This document shows, one piece after another, positions 5,807 through 12,048 of a stretch of 12,048 bases of DNA. The notes under the pieces are model-generated. The model was not told the origin of the DNA. It saw only the letters and a list, made by a program, of their open reading frames with translations, and made no database searches. Every line of letters starts with the position of its first letter. Position 1 is the first letter of the stretch. The translations under genes and the position numbers were made by a program. The stretch comes from Frankiaceae bacterium (GTDB taxonomy: Bacteria; Actinomycetota; Actinomycetes; JAVEEJ01): positions 1 to 12,048 of the forward strand of contig JAVEEJ010000306.1 of NCBI GenBank assembly GCA_030840515.1, written 5' to 3'.

Positions 5807-7087
5807 ATGCCTCGGACTCGCCCCCTCTTCGCCCTGGTCGGTGCCGCCGCAGCGGTGAGCCTGGCCCTGGTCGCCGCTCCCGGGCAGGCCAGCGGGCCGG
5901 GCTTCACGGCACCGCAGCGCCTCACCGTGGACCCAGAGGCCGGCGGCTACGAGCCCGGCGTGATCGTCGACCCGGCCGGCACCGTCCTGGTCACGGCCCA
6001 CAAGGAGAACACCACGCTGGCGCTCTCCCCCGACTCGCGGTCGACCACGAAGATCCGGAGCATGTCCTGGGTCTGGTACTCCAAGGACGGCGGCAAGACC
6101 TTCAGCGACACCCCTGGCCTGACCCCGCTGATGGAGCAGAACCTCGAGTTCGGCGACGAGGGCGACCTGGCCTACGACGCCACGGGCCACGTGTACTTCA
6201 TCGACACCAACGTCGCCGACGTGACGTTCAGCCGGTGGAAGGACACCAACCGCAACCTGGTCATGGAGACCACCCGTCCGGCGCTTCCCGCCGGTGAGCC
6301 GGTCGACGACCGACCGTGGGTGGCAGCGCACGGTGACGGCGTGGTGCTCTACGCAGGCAACGAGGGTGACAACCAGACCTACCCGCTGCAGCAGGGCGGC
6401 GAGGGCTTCGGCGACGGCAGCGGGCCCGGTCGCTACACGATCTACATGTCCTACAACCACGGCGACTCGTTCGACAACCGGGGTGTGGGTCTCAAGGACA
6501 GCGGCTGGTGCCGACCCGCCGCGGACAAGCGCAAGGGATCCAAGGTCTTCTTCGTCGGCTGCACGAACGACGCCGGCACCATGTACTCCTTCGTCAGCAT
6601 CAACGACGGGAAGTCCTGGTCGCGCTACACCATGGGCAAGTACAAGCACGGCGGCGTGCAGGACTTCCCCTCGACGGCCATCGCGCCCGACGGCACCTTC
6701 TACCTGATGTACAACGAGAAGGACGCCGACGGCCAGGACGCGCTCATGCTCTACACCTCGAAGGACCGCGGCCGGCACTGGAGCAAGAAGAACATCCTTC
6801 CCAACCCCGGCGGCAAGGTCGGCTACGACTGGTTCGAGGTCTCGCCCAAGGGCACCCTCGGGATCGGCTACGGCTACGCGCCTGAGGGCAGCAAGACCTA
6901 CAACATCTACGCAGGCACGGCACGGCCCGGTGGCCACTTCACCACCGGCATCGTGGACCGCAACGTCCCGCCGCACGGCGACTTCTTCCAGATCGCGTTC
7001 GGTCCGGACAACAAGCTGCACATCGTGTGGGAAGTGCAGCGCGACGGGATCCTCGGGTCCGACATCTACTACGCCCACTCGAAGTAG
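5807..7087 (+). CDS. Secreted Asp-box beta-propeller protein (paralogue 1), 426 aa
   Basis: A signal peptide (MPRTRPLF, hydrophobic core to about residue 24, cleavage near GQAS, residue 28-29) precedes an all-beta domain filling the rest of the protein. Asp-box turns occur at YSKDGGKTF (91-99), SINDGKSW (264-271) and TSKDRGRHW (317-325), with a weaker one at SYNHGDSF (215-222). These are the hairpin tips of a BNR/sialidase-type propeller. Family signatures shared with the two downstream paralogues are GGYEP (46-50), TAHK (63-66), SPDSR (74-78) and FGDEGD (115-120). EPVDDRPW (164-171), DSGWCRPAAD (231-240), GDFFQIAFGPD (391-401) and SDIYY near the C-terminus are shared with the 471-aa paralogue. 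Cys235 and Cys252 are conserved in the 471-aa paralogue and may form a disulphide. No FRIP motif, membrane anchor or extra domain is seen. A sialidase label would overstate what is visible. It is convergent with the thioredoxin-NHL gene. Confidence 0.92.
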   Translation: MPRTRPLFALVGAAAAVSLALVAAPGQASGPGFTAPQRLTVDPEAGGYEPGVIVDPAGTVLVTAHKENTTLALSPDSRSTTKIRSMSWVWYSKDGGKTFSDTPGLTPLMEQNLEFGDEGDLAYDATGHVYFIDTNVADVTFSRWKDTNRNLVMETTRPALPAGEPVDDRPWVAAHGDGVVLYAGNEGDNQTYPLQQGGEGFGDGSGPGRYTIYMSYNHGDSFDNRGVGLKDSGWCRPAADKRKGSKVFFVGCTNDAGTMYSFVSINDGKSWSRYTMGKYKHGGVQDFPSTAIAPDGTFYLMYNEKDADGQDALMLYTSKDRGRHWSKKNILPNPGGKVGYDWFEVSPKGTLGIGYGYAPEGSKTYNIYAGTARPGGHFTTGIVDRNVPPHGDFFQIAFGPDNKLHIVWEVQRDGILGSDIYYAHSK

Positions 7088-7093
7088 CGGGGC

Positions 7094-7124
7094 GCGAGTA
7101 CGGCGAGGTCGCGAGTACGGCGAG
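7094..7124. repeat. Direct repeat of GCGAGTACGGCGAG between convergent genes
   Basis: Two identical 14-base copies (7094-7107 and 7111-7124) are spaced 17 bases start to start. They fill most of the 38-base gap between the 426-aa propeller stop (7087) and the leftward thioredoxin-NHL stop (7126). No convincing terminator hairpin is visible in the gap. The core CGAGTACGGCGAG also occurs inverted at 771-783. Confidence 0.65.
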
Positions 7125-7125
7125 C

Positions 7126-8943
7126 TCAGCGGCTCACCCCGCGCAGGGGGAGCTCGAGCTCGGTCGGCCCACCGGCCACCAGGGTGACCGGCACGCCCCA
7201 GTCCTGCTGATGGACGTGGCAGGTCGGGTGCTCGCCGACCTTGTCGCACGAGGCCGCCACGGCCGCGACGTGCAGCAGGCCCTGCCCGACTGACGCGTCG
7301 AGCCTGATCCGGCGCTCGAGCCCGGTGCCGACCCCGTCACCCTCGAGCAACAGCTCGGGGGGCGAGGCCGAGACGGTGAGCCGTGTGGCCGGGCCCCACC
7401 GCTCGTCGAGCTGCTGCCCCGGTGGCGGCTCGAACGGCACGCGCAGCTCCACGACACCAGGGGAGAGCTCCGTGACCGGGCGCTGGGTGCGCTGCTGCCC
7501 GCCATCGAGGAGCAGCGCTTCTTCGGGGAGCACGACCCGCACCACGCGGTGGCCTGTCGCCTCGACCACGAGCAGGTGCTCGCCATCGACGAGCACGTCC
7601 GTCGGCTCCTCCAGACCCGTGGCCACCGTGGAGACCACGCCCGTGGTCGGGTCGAACCGGCGCACCGCCCCGTTGTAGGTGTCGGCGACCGCGACCGACC
7701 CGTCGGGGAGCACGGTCAGACCCAGGGGGTGCTGGAGCCGAGCCTGGTCGGCCGGCCCGTCCACATGACCGAAGTCGAAGAGCCCCTCGCCGATCGCGGT
7801 GTCGACGACCAAGCCCTCGTCGGGATCCAGCACGAGCCAGCGCAGCGACGAGGTCTCCGAGTCGACGAACCACAGCCGGTCCCCGTCGACGGCGAGCCGC
7901 GACGGCTGCGCCAGCCACGCGGCCTCAGCCGACCCATCGACGCGCCCCTCGTTCGTGGTGCCTGCCAGGACCTCCAGGCTCCCGTTGCGCGGGTCGAAGC
8001 TCCACAACTGGTGGATGCCGGCCATGGCGACGACCACCCGGTCCATGGCGGGCCACCACACCACGTCCCACGGTGTCGACAGGCGCGCTGTGCCGTCGCC
8101 CTGCATCCACTGGGCGCCATCGCCTGCAACCGTTCGCACCGCACCGTCGCGCAGGTTCACGCCGCGGAGCGCGTGGTTCCCGGTGTCGGCCACCAGCACG
8201 TCGTAGCCGACTGCACTCGCGATCTCCCGCGGCAGCACGCACAGACCCTCGGGCTCGGCGAATTGGGCCTGACCGGCGTCCCCGTCCCGGAACCCCCGTG
8301 TCCCGGACCCCACCCGCAGGCGCACGGTCTGCAGGTCGGCGTCCAGTAGGGCCAGCTGGTGGTGCCCCGCGTCCGCCACGACCAGCCCCACGTCGGGGGC
8401 CGCGGCCACACCACCGGGATATCTCAGCGTTGTCGTGGGCGCCGCCGGCGGCTCGTAGACGCCGTTGCCGCGGCGCAGGGTGCCGCGTGCGTCGTGCTCG
8501 ACCAGCAGCTCGTCGAGCAGACGGGCCAGGCCGGCGACGTGGCCCTCACCCGACACGTGCGCGACGACGTACCCCTCGGGGTCGATCAGGACCAGGGTCG
8601 GCCAGGCCCGTACGGCGTACTGCCTCCAGGTGCTCAGGTCGGGATCGTCCAGCACCGCGTGGTGCACGTCGTAGCGCTCGACAGCCGCCACGACCGCGCC
8701 GTGCTCAGCCTCGTGGACGAACTTCGGCGAGTGCACGCCGATCACCACCAGCACGTCGGTGAAGCGCTCCTCGAGCGGGCGCAGCTCCTCGATGACGTGC
8801 AGGCAGTTGGCGCAGCACAGCGTCCAGAAGTCCAGCAGCACGAAGCGGCCGCGCAGCTCGGTGAGGGACAGTGCCGCGCCACCCGTCCCGATCCAGCCAC
8901 CGCGACCGGCAAGCTCAGGCGCACGCACGCGGGTCGGGCTCAC
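7126..8943 (-). CDS. Thioredoxin-NHL-repeat fusion protein (NHLRC2-like), 605 aa
   Basis: Residues about 1-150 are a thioredoxin fold of the TlpA/AhpC kind. FVLLDFWTLCCANCLHV holds the redox centre (Cys44-Ala-Asn-Cys47, with Cys43 adjacent), and WPTLVLID gives the cis-Pro at 115. Residues about 170-480 form a six-bladed NHL propeller, with blades opening at YPGGVAAAP, EPEGLCVLP, TPWDVVW, QPSRLAVD, HPLGLTVLP and EPTDVLVD. The last 120 residues form a beta domain with two cysteines (SCDKVGEHPTC). This order matches human NHLRC2 and its bacterial relatives. There is no signal peptide, so it is probably cytoplasmic. The start is GTG at 8943, with no strong ribosome binding site and another GTG at 8928 possible. 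It lies 20 bases after azlD, so it is likely the third gene of an azlCD operon. The substrate is unknown. Confidence 0.92.
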   Translation of the reverse strand: MSPTRVRAPELAGRGGWIGTGGAALSLTELRGRFVLLDFWTLCCANCLHVIEELRPLEERFTDVLVVIGVHSPKFVHEAEHGAVVAAVERYDVHHAVLDDPDLSTWRQYAVRAWPTLVLIDPEGYVVAHVSGEGHVAGLARLLDELLVEHDARGTLRRGNGVYEPPAAPTTTLRYPGGVAAAPDVGLVVADAGHHQLALLDADLQTVRLRVGSGTRGFRDGDAGQAQFAEPEGLCVLPREIASAVGYDVLVADTGNHALRGVNLRDGAVRTVAGDGAQWMQGDGTARLSTPWDVVWWPAMDRVVVAMAGIHQLWSFDPRNGSLEVLAGTTNEGRVDGSAEAAWLAQPSRLAVDGDRLWFVDSETSSLRWLVLDPDEGLVVDTAIGEGLFDFGHVDGPADQARLQHPLGLTVLPDGSVAVADTYNGAVRRFDPTTGVVSTVATGLEEPTDVLVDGEHLLVVEATGHRVVRVVLPEEALLLDGGQQRTQRPVTELSPGVVELRVPFEPPPGQQLDERWGPATRLTVSASPPELLLEGDGVGTGLERRIRLDASVGQGLLHVAAVAASCDKVGEHPTCHVHQQDWGVPVTLVAGGPTELELPLRGVSR

Positions 8944-8963
8944 GCCCAGATTGTCCGGGACGC

Positions 8964-9269
8964 TCAGGACAGGGCGCGAACCAGGGCCGTCGTACTCGCT
9001 GCCAGGAAGACGACGAGCAGGAACGGAGCCCGCGCCGCCACCGCCAAGACCGCTGCGGCCACTCCCGCGAGCCTCGCGTCGACGACCAAGCGCCCGTCGC
9101 CCCCGACCACGGTCTGGATCACGACAAGCGCGGCGAGCAGCGCGACCGGAAGCAGCTCAGCCACCCGCCGCGAGCGCTCGCCCGACACCCACCGGGCCGG
9201 CAGGCACAGCCCGGCGAGCCGCAGCAGGTAACCGGCGGCTGCGGAGACGAGTACGGCGACCCACGTCAT
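8964..9269 (-). CDS. azlD: AzlD-type branched-chain amino acid transport subunit, 101 aa
   Basis: This is the small partner of AzlC in a two-component exporter of branched-chain amino acids (the AzlCD, YgaZH and BrnFE families; BrnFE also exports methionine). At 101 aa it has the expected length. Hydrophobic segments lie at about residues 2-22, 37-56, 63-80 and 82-98, and GYLLRLAGLCLPARW is the typical N-terminal AzlD pattern. The ATG at 9269 overlaps the azlC stop in ATGA, which signals translational coupling and fixes the start. The pairing with AzlC makes the call firm. Substrate range is inferred from the family. Confidence 0.92.
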   Translation of the reverse strand: MTWVAVLVSAAAGYLLRLAGLCLPARWVSGERSRRVAELLPVALLAALVVIQTVVGGDGRLVVDARLAGVAAAVLAVAARAPFLLVVFLAASTTALVRALS

Positions 9270-9991
9270 CGGCGCAGCCCAACCGCGAGCGCGACGCCGG
9301 CAGCGACCAGGACGGGGACGCCCGCGGGCACGAACGGCGCAACACCGGCGGCGAGGACGGCGGCCGCGCCCGCGACAAGCCATGGATCGCGACCTCGCAG
9401 CCGCGGGGCGACCAGGCCGATGAAGGCGGCAGGCCCAGCCGCGTCCAGGCCGTACTGCCGGGGGTCCCCCAGCGCATCGGCGCCGAGTGCCCCCAGCAGG
9501 GTCATGAGGTTCCACAGCAGGAAGACCGCGACACCGGTCACCCTGAACGCGAAGCGCGCGGCGTCGGGCCTCGGCTGGGCCAACGCCATGGCGGTCGACT
9601 CGTCGAGCACGATGTGCGCACCCAGCAGCCGGCGCCATCCCGTGAGTCGGAGCAGCGGCGCCAGCCGAACCGCGTAGAGGCCGTTGCGGGCGGCGAGCAG
9701 CGTCGAGGTGGTGACCGCCGCGGCCGGGGACCCCCCGCTGCCCAGGATGCCGACGAGGGCGAACTGGGAGCCACCGGAGAAGAGCAGCAGCGACAGCGCG
9801 CAGGTCTGGGCCACGCTCAGACCGCTCACGGCGCTGAGCGCTCCGAAGGAGACCCCGTAAGCCCCGGTGGTGGCCCCCACCGTCAGCGAGTCCCGGAGCA
9901 CCCGCCGACGCAGCGCGGGGGACATCTCACCCGACGAGGCAGATAGCGGACGGGCGTCTTCACCGGGGCCTGGAGGAGGCGTCACCTCCAC
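9266..9991 (-). CDS. azlC: AzlC-type branched-chain amino acid permease subunit, up to 241 aa
   Basis: This is the large membrane subunit of the AzlCD exporter. The family core starts at about residue 33 (RDSLTVGATTGAYGVSFGALS) and continues through FSGGSQFALVGILGSGG, LAARNGLYAVRLAPLL and HIVLDESTAMALAQ, all AzlC hallmarks, with six or more hydrophobic segments. The start is uncertain. GTG at 9991 gives 241 aa, GTG at 9985 has GGAGAGG five bases before it, and ATG at 9925 begins nearer the conserved core. The roughly 30 polar N-terminal residues are not family-typical. The stop overlaps azlD. The gene is divergent from the 471-aa propeller gene, with 117 bases between the outermost starts. 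Confidence 0.92.
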   Translation of the reverse strand: MEVTPPPGPGEDARPLSASSGEMSPALRRRVLRDSLTVGATTGAYGVSFGALSAVSGLSVAQTCALSLLLFSGGSQFALVGILGSGGSPAAAVTTSTLLAARNGLYAVRLAPLLRLTGWRRLLGAHIVLDESTAMALAQPRPDAARFAFRVTGVAVFLLWNLMTLLGALGADALGDPRQYGLDAAGPAAFIGLVAPRLRGRDPWLVAGAAAVLAAGVAPFVPAGVPVLVAAGVALAVGLRR

Positions 9992-10108
9992 CTCTCCGGA
10001 GCGTTGTCAGGGGGCTTCAGCCCGTTCCGGGGGAGGAATCGGGCGCCCCGCGTCGAAGCGCTTGTCAAGGTCCCCGACCACCTTCTTCCCTTACGGAGCC
10101 CAGCCCTC

Positions 10109-11524
10109 ATGCAGCGACGTCTCATCCTGGCCGGTGCCGCCGCGCTGGTGGCCGGCGCCCTCGCAGTGCCGGCTGCGACTGCTGGCGGCGGCTCGAGCCT
10201 CGGCTTCAACGCCCCCGTGAAGCTCACCATCGAGAAGAACTTTGGTGGCTACGAGCCGAGCATCACCGTGGACCGGTTCAACAACATCTACGTCACCGCG
10301 CACAAGCAGAACCACGGGCTGGCGCTGTCTCCCGACTCGCGGGCGACGACGCAGGCCCGCTCGCAGTCGTGGCTGTGGTGGTCGAGCGATGGGAAGAACT
10401 TCAAGGACACCCCCGGGCTGACCCCGCTTCAGGAGCAGAACGCCGAGTTCGGCGACGAGGGCGACCTGGCGCGTGACGACACCGGCCACATCTACTTCGT
10501 CGACACGACGGTGACCGACAACTCCTTCAGCCGCTACGCCTCCACCGGCAACGGCAAGCTCGCCCTCGAGGCGACTCGGCCGATCGGACCTTTCGGCGAG
10601 CCGGTCGACGACCGCCCCTGGATCGCGGCGCACGGCGACAAGGTCGTGCTCTACATCGGCAACCAGGGCGACAAGGCCACCTACCCCGCCGCCCACACCG
10701 GTGAGAACTACGGCAACGGCTCCGGCCCCGGCCGCTACACCGCCTACATGTCCTACGACGGCGGCGACACCTTCGACCCGCTCGGCATCCAGCTCAAGGA
10801 CTCCGGGTGGTGCCGCCCGGCAGCCGATCACGCCCGGGGCTCCAAGACCTTCTACGTGATGTGCACCAACGACGGTGGGGCGAACGACGTCAACCAGAAC
10901 GCGGGCGAGGCTCCCTACGACAAGGGCCTCATCTACTCCTACGTGACCCACGACGACGGGAAGACCTGGAACCGGTTCACGGTGGGCAGCTACAACGCCG
11001 CCGACCCGTGGTCGACGTACCCGTCCCTCGCCGTCGCCAAGGACGGGACCATCTACTCGCTGTTCGTCGACCACAAGGCGACCGCGTGCACCAGCCCGGT
11101 CGAGCAGCAGGCGACCGGGTGCGACGGCCACGTCAAGGGCAGCGTGATGTCGCTCTACACGTCCAAGGACCACGGCAAGCACTGGGCGAAGAAGGTCATC
11201 ACCACGAGCGGGATCATCCGCTACTCGTGGCTCGACGTCGCCCCGAACGGCACCCTCGGGATCGCCTACTACTACCGGCCCGACACCAAGTCCGACTGGT
11301 ACGTGTACGCAGCCACCGCCAAGCCGGGCCAGGCATTCCACCCCGTCAACGCCGCGCCCAAGCTCAAGCTCGCCAGCCGCAACTACCCCTCGGCCTTCGG
11401 TGACTTCTTCCAGATCGCCTTCGGCCCCGACTCGAAGCTGAACATCTCGGTGACCGTGCAGAACCTGGACATCGCCGGGCTCGAGGGCCTCAACACCGAC
11501 ATCTACTACATCCGACAGAAGTAG
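10109..11524 (+). CDS. Secreted Asp-box beta-propeller protein (paralogue 2), 471 aa
   Basis: The start at ATG 10109 gives a standard signal peptide (MQRR, hydrophobic core, cleavage after ATA at residue 25), with GGAG 10 bases upstream. An in-frame ATG at 10004 would put 35 unrelated residues before it. Asp-box turns are WSSDGKNF (91-98), SYDGGDTF (215-222), THDDGKTW (280-287) and TSKDHGKHW (351-359). Signatures shared with paralogue 1 include GGYEP (46-50), FGDEGD (114-119), EPVDDRPW (164-171), GSGPGRYT (204-211), DSGWCRPAAD (231-240) and GDFFQIAFGPD (431-441). It is 45 aa longer than paralogue 1. Insertions at about 256-272 and 322-345 account for much of the difference, and the second carries two additional cysteines (CTSPVEQQATGC). 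The ligand or substrate is unknown. Paralogue 3 follows 12 bases after the stop, probably in the same transcript. Confidence 0.92.
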   Translation: MQRRLILAGAAALVAGALAVPAATAGGGSSLGFNAPVKLTIEKNFGGYEPSITVDRFNNIYVTAHKQNHGLALSPDSRATTQARSQSWLWWSSDGKNFKDTPGLTPLQEQNAEFGDEGDLARDDTGHIYFVDTTVTDNSFSRYASTGNGKLALEATRPIGPFGEPVDDRPWIAAHGDKVVLYIGNQGDKATYPAAHTGENYGNGSGPGRYTAYMSYDGGDTFDPLGIQLKDSGWCRPAADHARGSKTFYVMCTNDGGANDVNQNAGEAPYDKGLIYSYVTHDDGKTWNRFTVGSYNAADPWSTYPSLAVAKDGTIYSLFVDHKATACTSPVEQQATGCDGHVKGSVMSLYTSKDHGKHWAKKVITTSGIIRYSWLDVAPNGTLGIAYYYRPDTKSDWYVYAATAKPGQAFHPVNAAPKLKLASRNYPSAFGDFFQIAFGPDSKLNISVTVQNLDIAGLEGLNTDIYYIRQK

Positions 11525-11536
11525 GGACTCCTTTCC

Positions 11537-12048
11537 ATGCAGCTCCGTCGCACCGTTCCCCTCATCGCCTCTGCTGCCGCTCTGGCCGCCGTCAGCCTCG
11601 CGCTGCCGTCGAACGCCGCCGCGAAGGCCCCCGCCTTCGGCAAGCCGGTGAAGATCACCCCGGCGAACGCCGGCGGCTACGAGCCGGCCGTGTTCGCGGA
11701 CAAGTACGGCAACATCTTCGCGACCGCGCACAAGGAGAACGCCGAGCTCGTGGTGTCGCCGGACTCGCGCGACCCATCACAGGTTCGCTCGCAGTCGTGG
11801 ACCTGGTACTCCGACAACGGCGGCACCTCGTGGAAGAACCTGCCCGCTGGCCCGGCGCTCCCTGCGGGTGCGAGCTCGGCGGACATCTCGAGCCACACCT
11901 TCGGTGACGAGGGCGACATGGCCACCGACGACGCGGGCAACCTCTACTTCGTCGACACCAACGTGACCGACATCAACTTCACCGCCTGGCACTCCAGCGG
12001 CAAGGGCAAGATCACCTGGACTCGCCACCTGCCGACCGCCGCCTTCGG
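11537..12048 (+). CDS. Secreted Asp-box beta-propeller protein (paralogue 3), partial, first 170 aa
   Basis: The frame opens at ATG 11537 and stays open to the window edge, so only the N-terminal 170 residues are present. The signal peptide is MQLRRTVPLIASAAALAAVS followed by LALPSNAAA, with cleavage near residue 28. GGYEP again falls exactly at residues 46-50 and AHKEN at 65-69. SPDSR (74-78), an Asp-box YSDNGGTSW (91-99), FGDEGD (122-127) and DTNVTD (140-145) follow the order of paralogues 1 and 2. An 8-residue longer loop (PAGPALPAGASSADISSH) replaces the DTPGLTPL segment. It starts 12 bases after the paralogue 2 stop, so it is probably cotranscribed. The Shine-Dalgarno is weak (AGGGA near the preceding stop). 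Confidence 0.88.
   Translation, partial: MQLRRTVPLIASAAALAAVSLALPSNAAAKAPAFGKPVKITPANAGGYEPAVFADKYGNIFATAHKENAELVVSPDSRDPSQVRSQSWTWYSDNGGTSWKNLPAGPALPAGASSADISSHTFGDEGDMATDDAGNLYFVDTNVTDINFTAWHSSGKGKITWTRHLPTAAF

Noticed and set aside
5732..7249. Minus-strand open frame of 505 codons opposite propeller paralogue 1
   Set aside because: It is a compositional shadow. The plus strand has the signal peptide, Asp boxes and paralogue alignment.
5807..11524. Labelling the propeller proteins as sialidases
   Set aside because: Asp boxes are present, but no FRIP motif or Arg triad is seen, so only the fold-level call is supported.
10091..11731. Minus-strand open frame of 546 codons opposite propeller paralogue 2
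   Set aside because: Same reason: low-complexity Val/Gly/Arg/Asp translation opposite a supported gene.

Overview
The window is high-GC DNA with GTG and ATG starts, AGGAGG-type ribosome binding sites and typical actinobacterial families: a FadE5-type acyl-CoA dehydrogenase, a DUF6458 mini-membrane protein and many Ala-rich Sec signal peptides. It is best read as chromosomal DNA of an actinomycete. A Nocardioides-like lineage is plausible, but nothing here proves the genus. I see no rRNA, tRNA, CRISPR array, transposase or phage gene.

Left part (1-3600), mostly housekeeping. A leftward exported 201-aa protein of unknown function (34-639) is followed by a regulatory gap with a GTTAC/GTAAC palindrome. 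Then come the fadE5-like gene (923-2761), a 56-aa exported peptide (2799-2969) and a DUF6458 membrane protein (3081-3293) closed by a strong hairpin terminator. A 33-aa single-span membrane micro-ORF (3480-3581) follows. The rest of 3294-3854 has no other gene but holds three kinds of repeat: a 17-nt tandem repeat, a 9-bp inverted repeat and a five-copy 14-nt tandem repeat.

Right part (3800-12048), an exported beta-propeller locus. Four secreted Asp-box (BNR, sialidase-like) proteins lie here. One is leftward and carries a Pro/Ser/Thr linker plus a PPC (pre-peptidase C-terminal) domain (3855-5660, GTG start). Divergent from it is a 426-aa propeller protein (5807-7087). A 471-aa paralogue (10109-11524) is followed 12 nt later by a third, which runs off the right edge (11537 to beyond 12048). 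The three rightward proteins align without gaps at their N-termini, with GGYEP at residues 46-50 in each, so they are a local gene family. None shows the FRIP motif of true sialidases, so the substrate or ligand is unknown.

Between the first and second paralogue sits an unrelated leftward operon (8943-7126 and 9991-8964): azlC and azlD, branched-chain amino acid exporter subunits with ATGA overlap, then a thioredoxin-NHL propeller fusion of the NHLRC2 type with a CCANC active site. It is convergent with the 426-aa gene and divergent from the 471-aa gene. The likeliest undescribed system in the window is the expanded exported propeller family.
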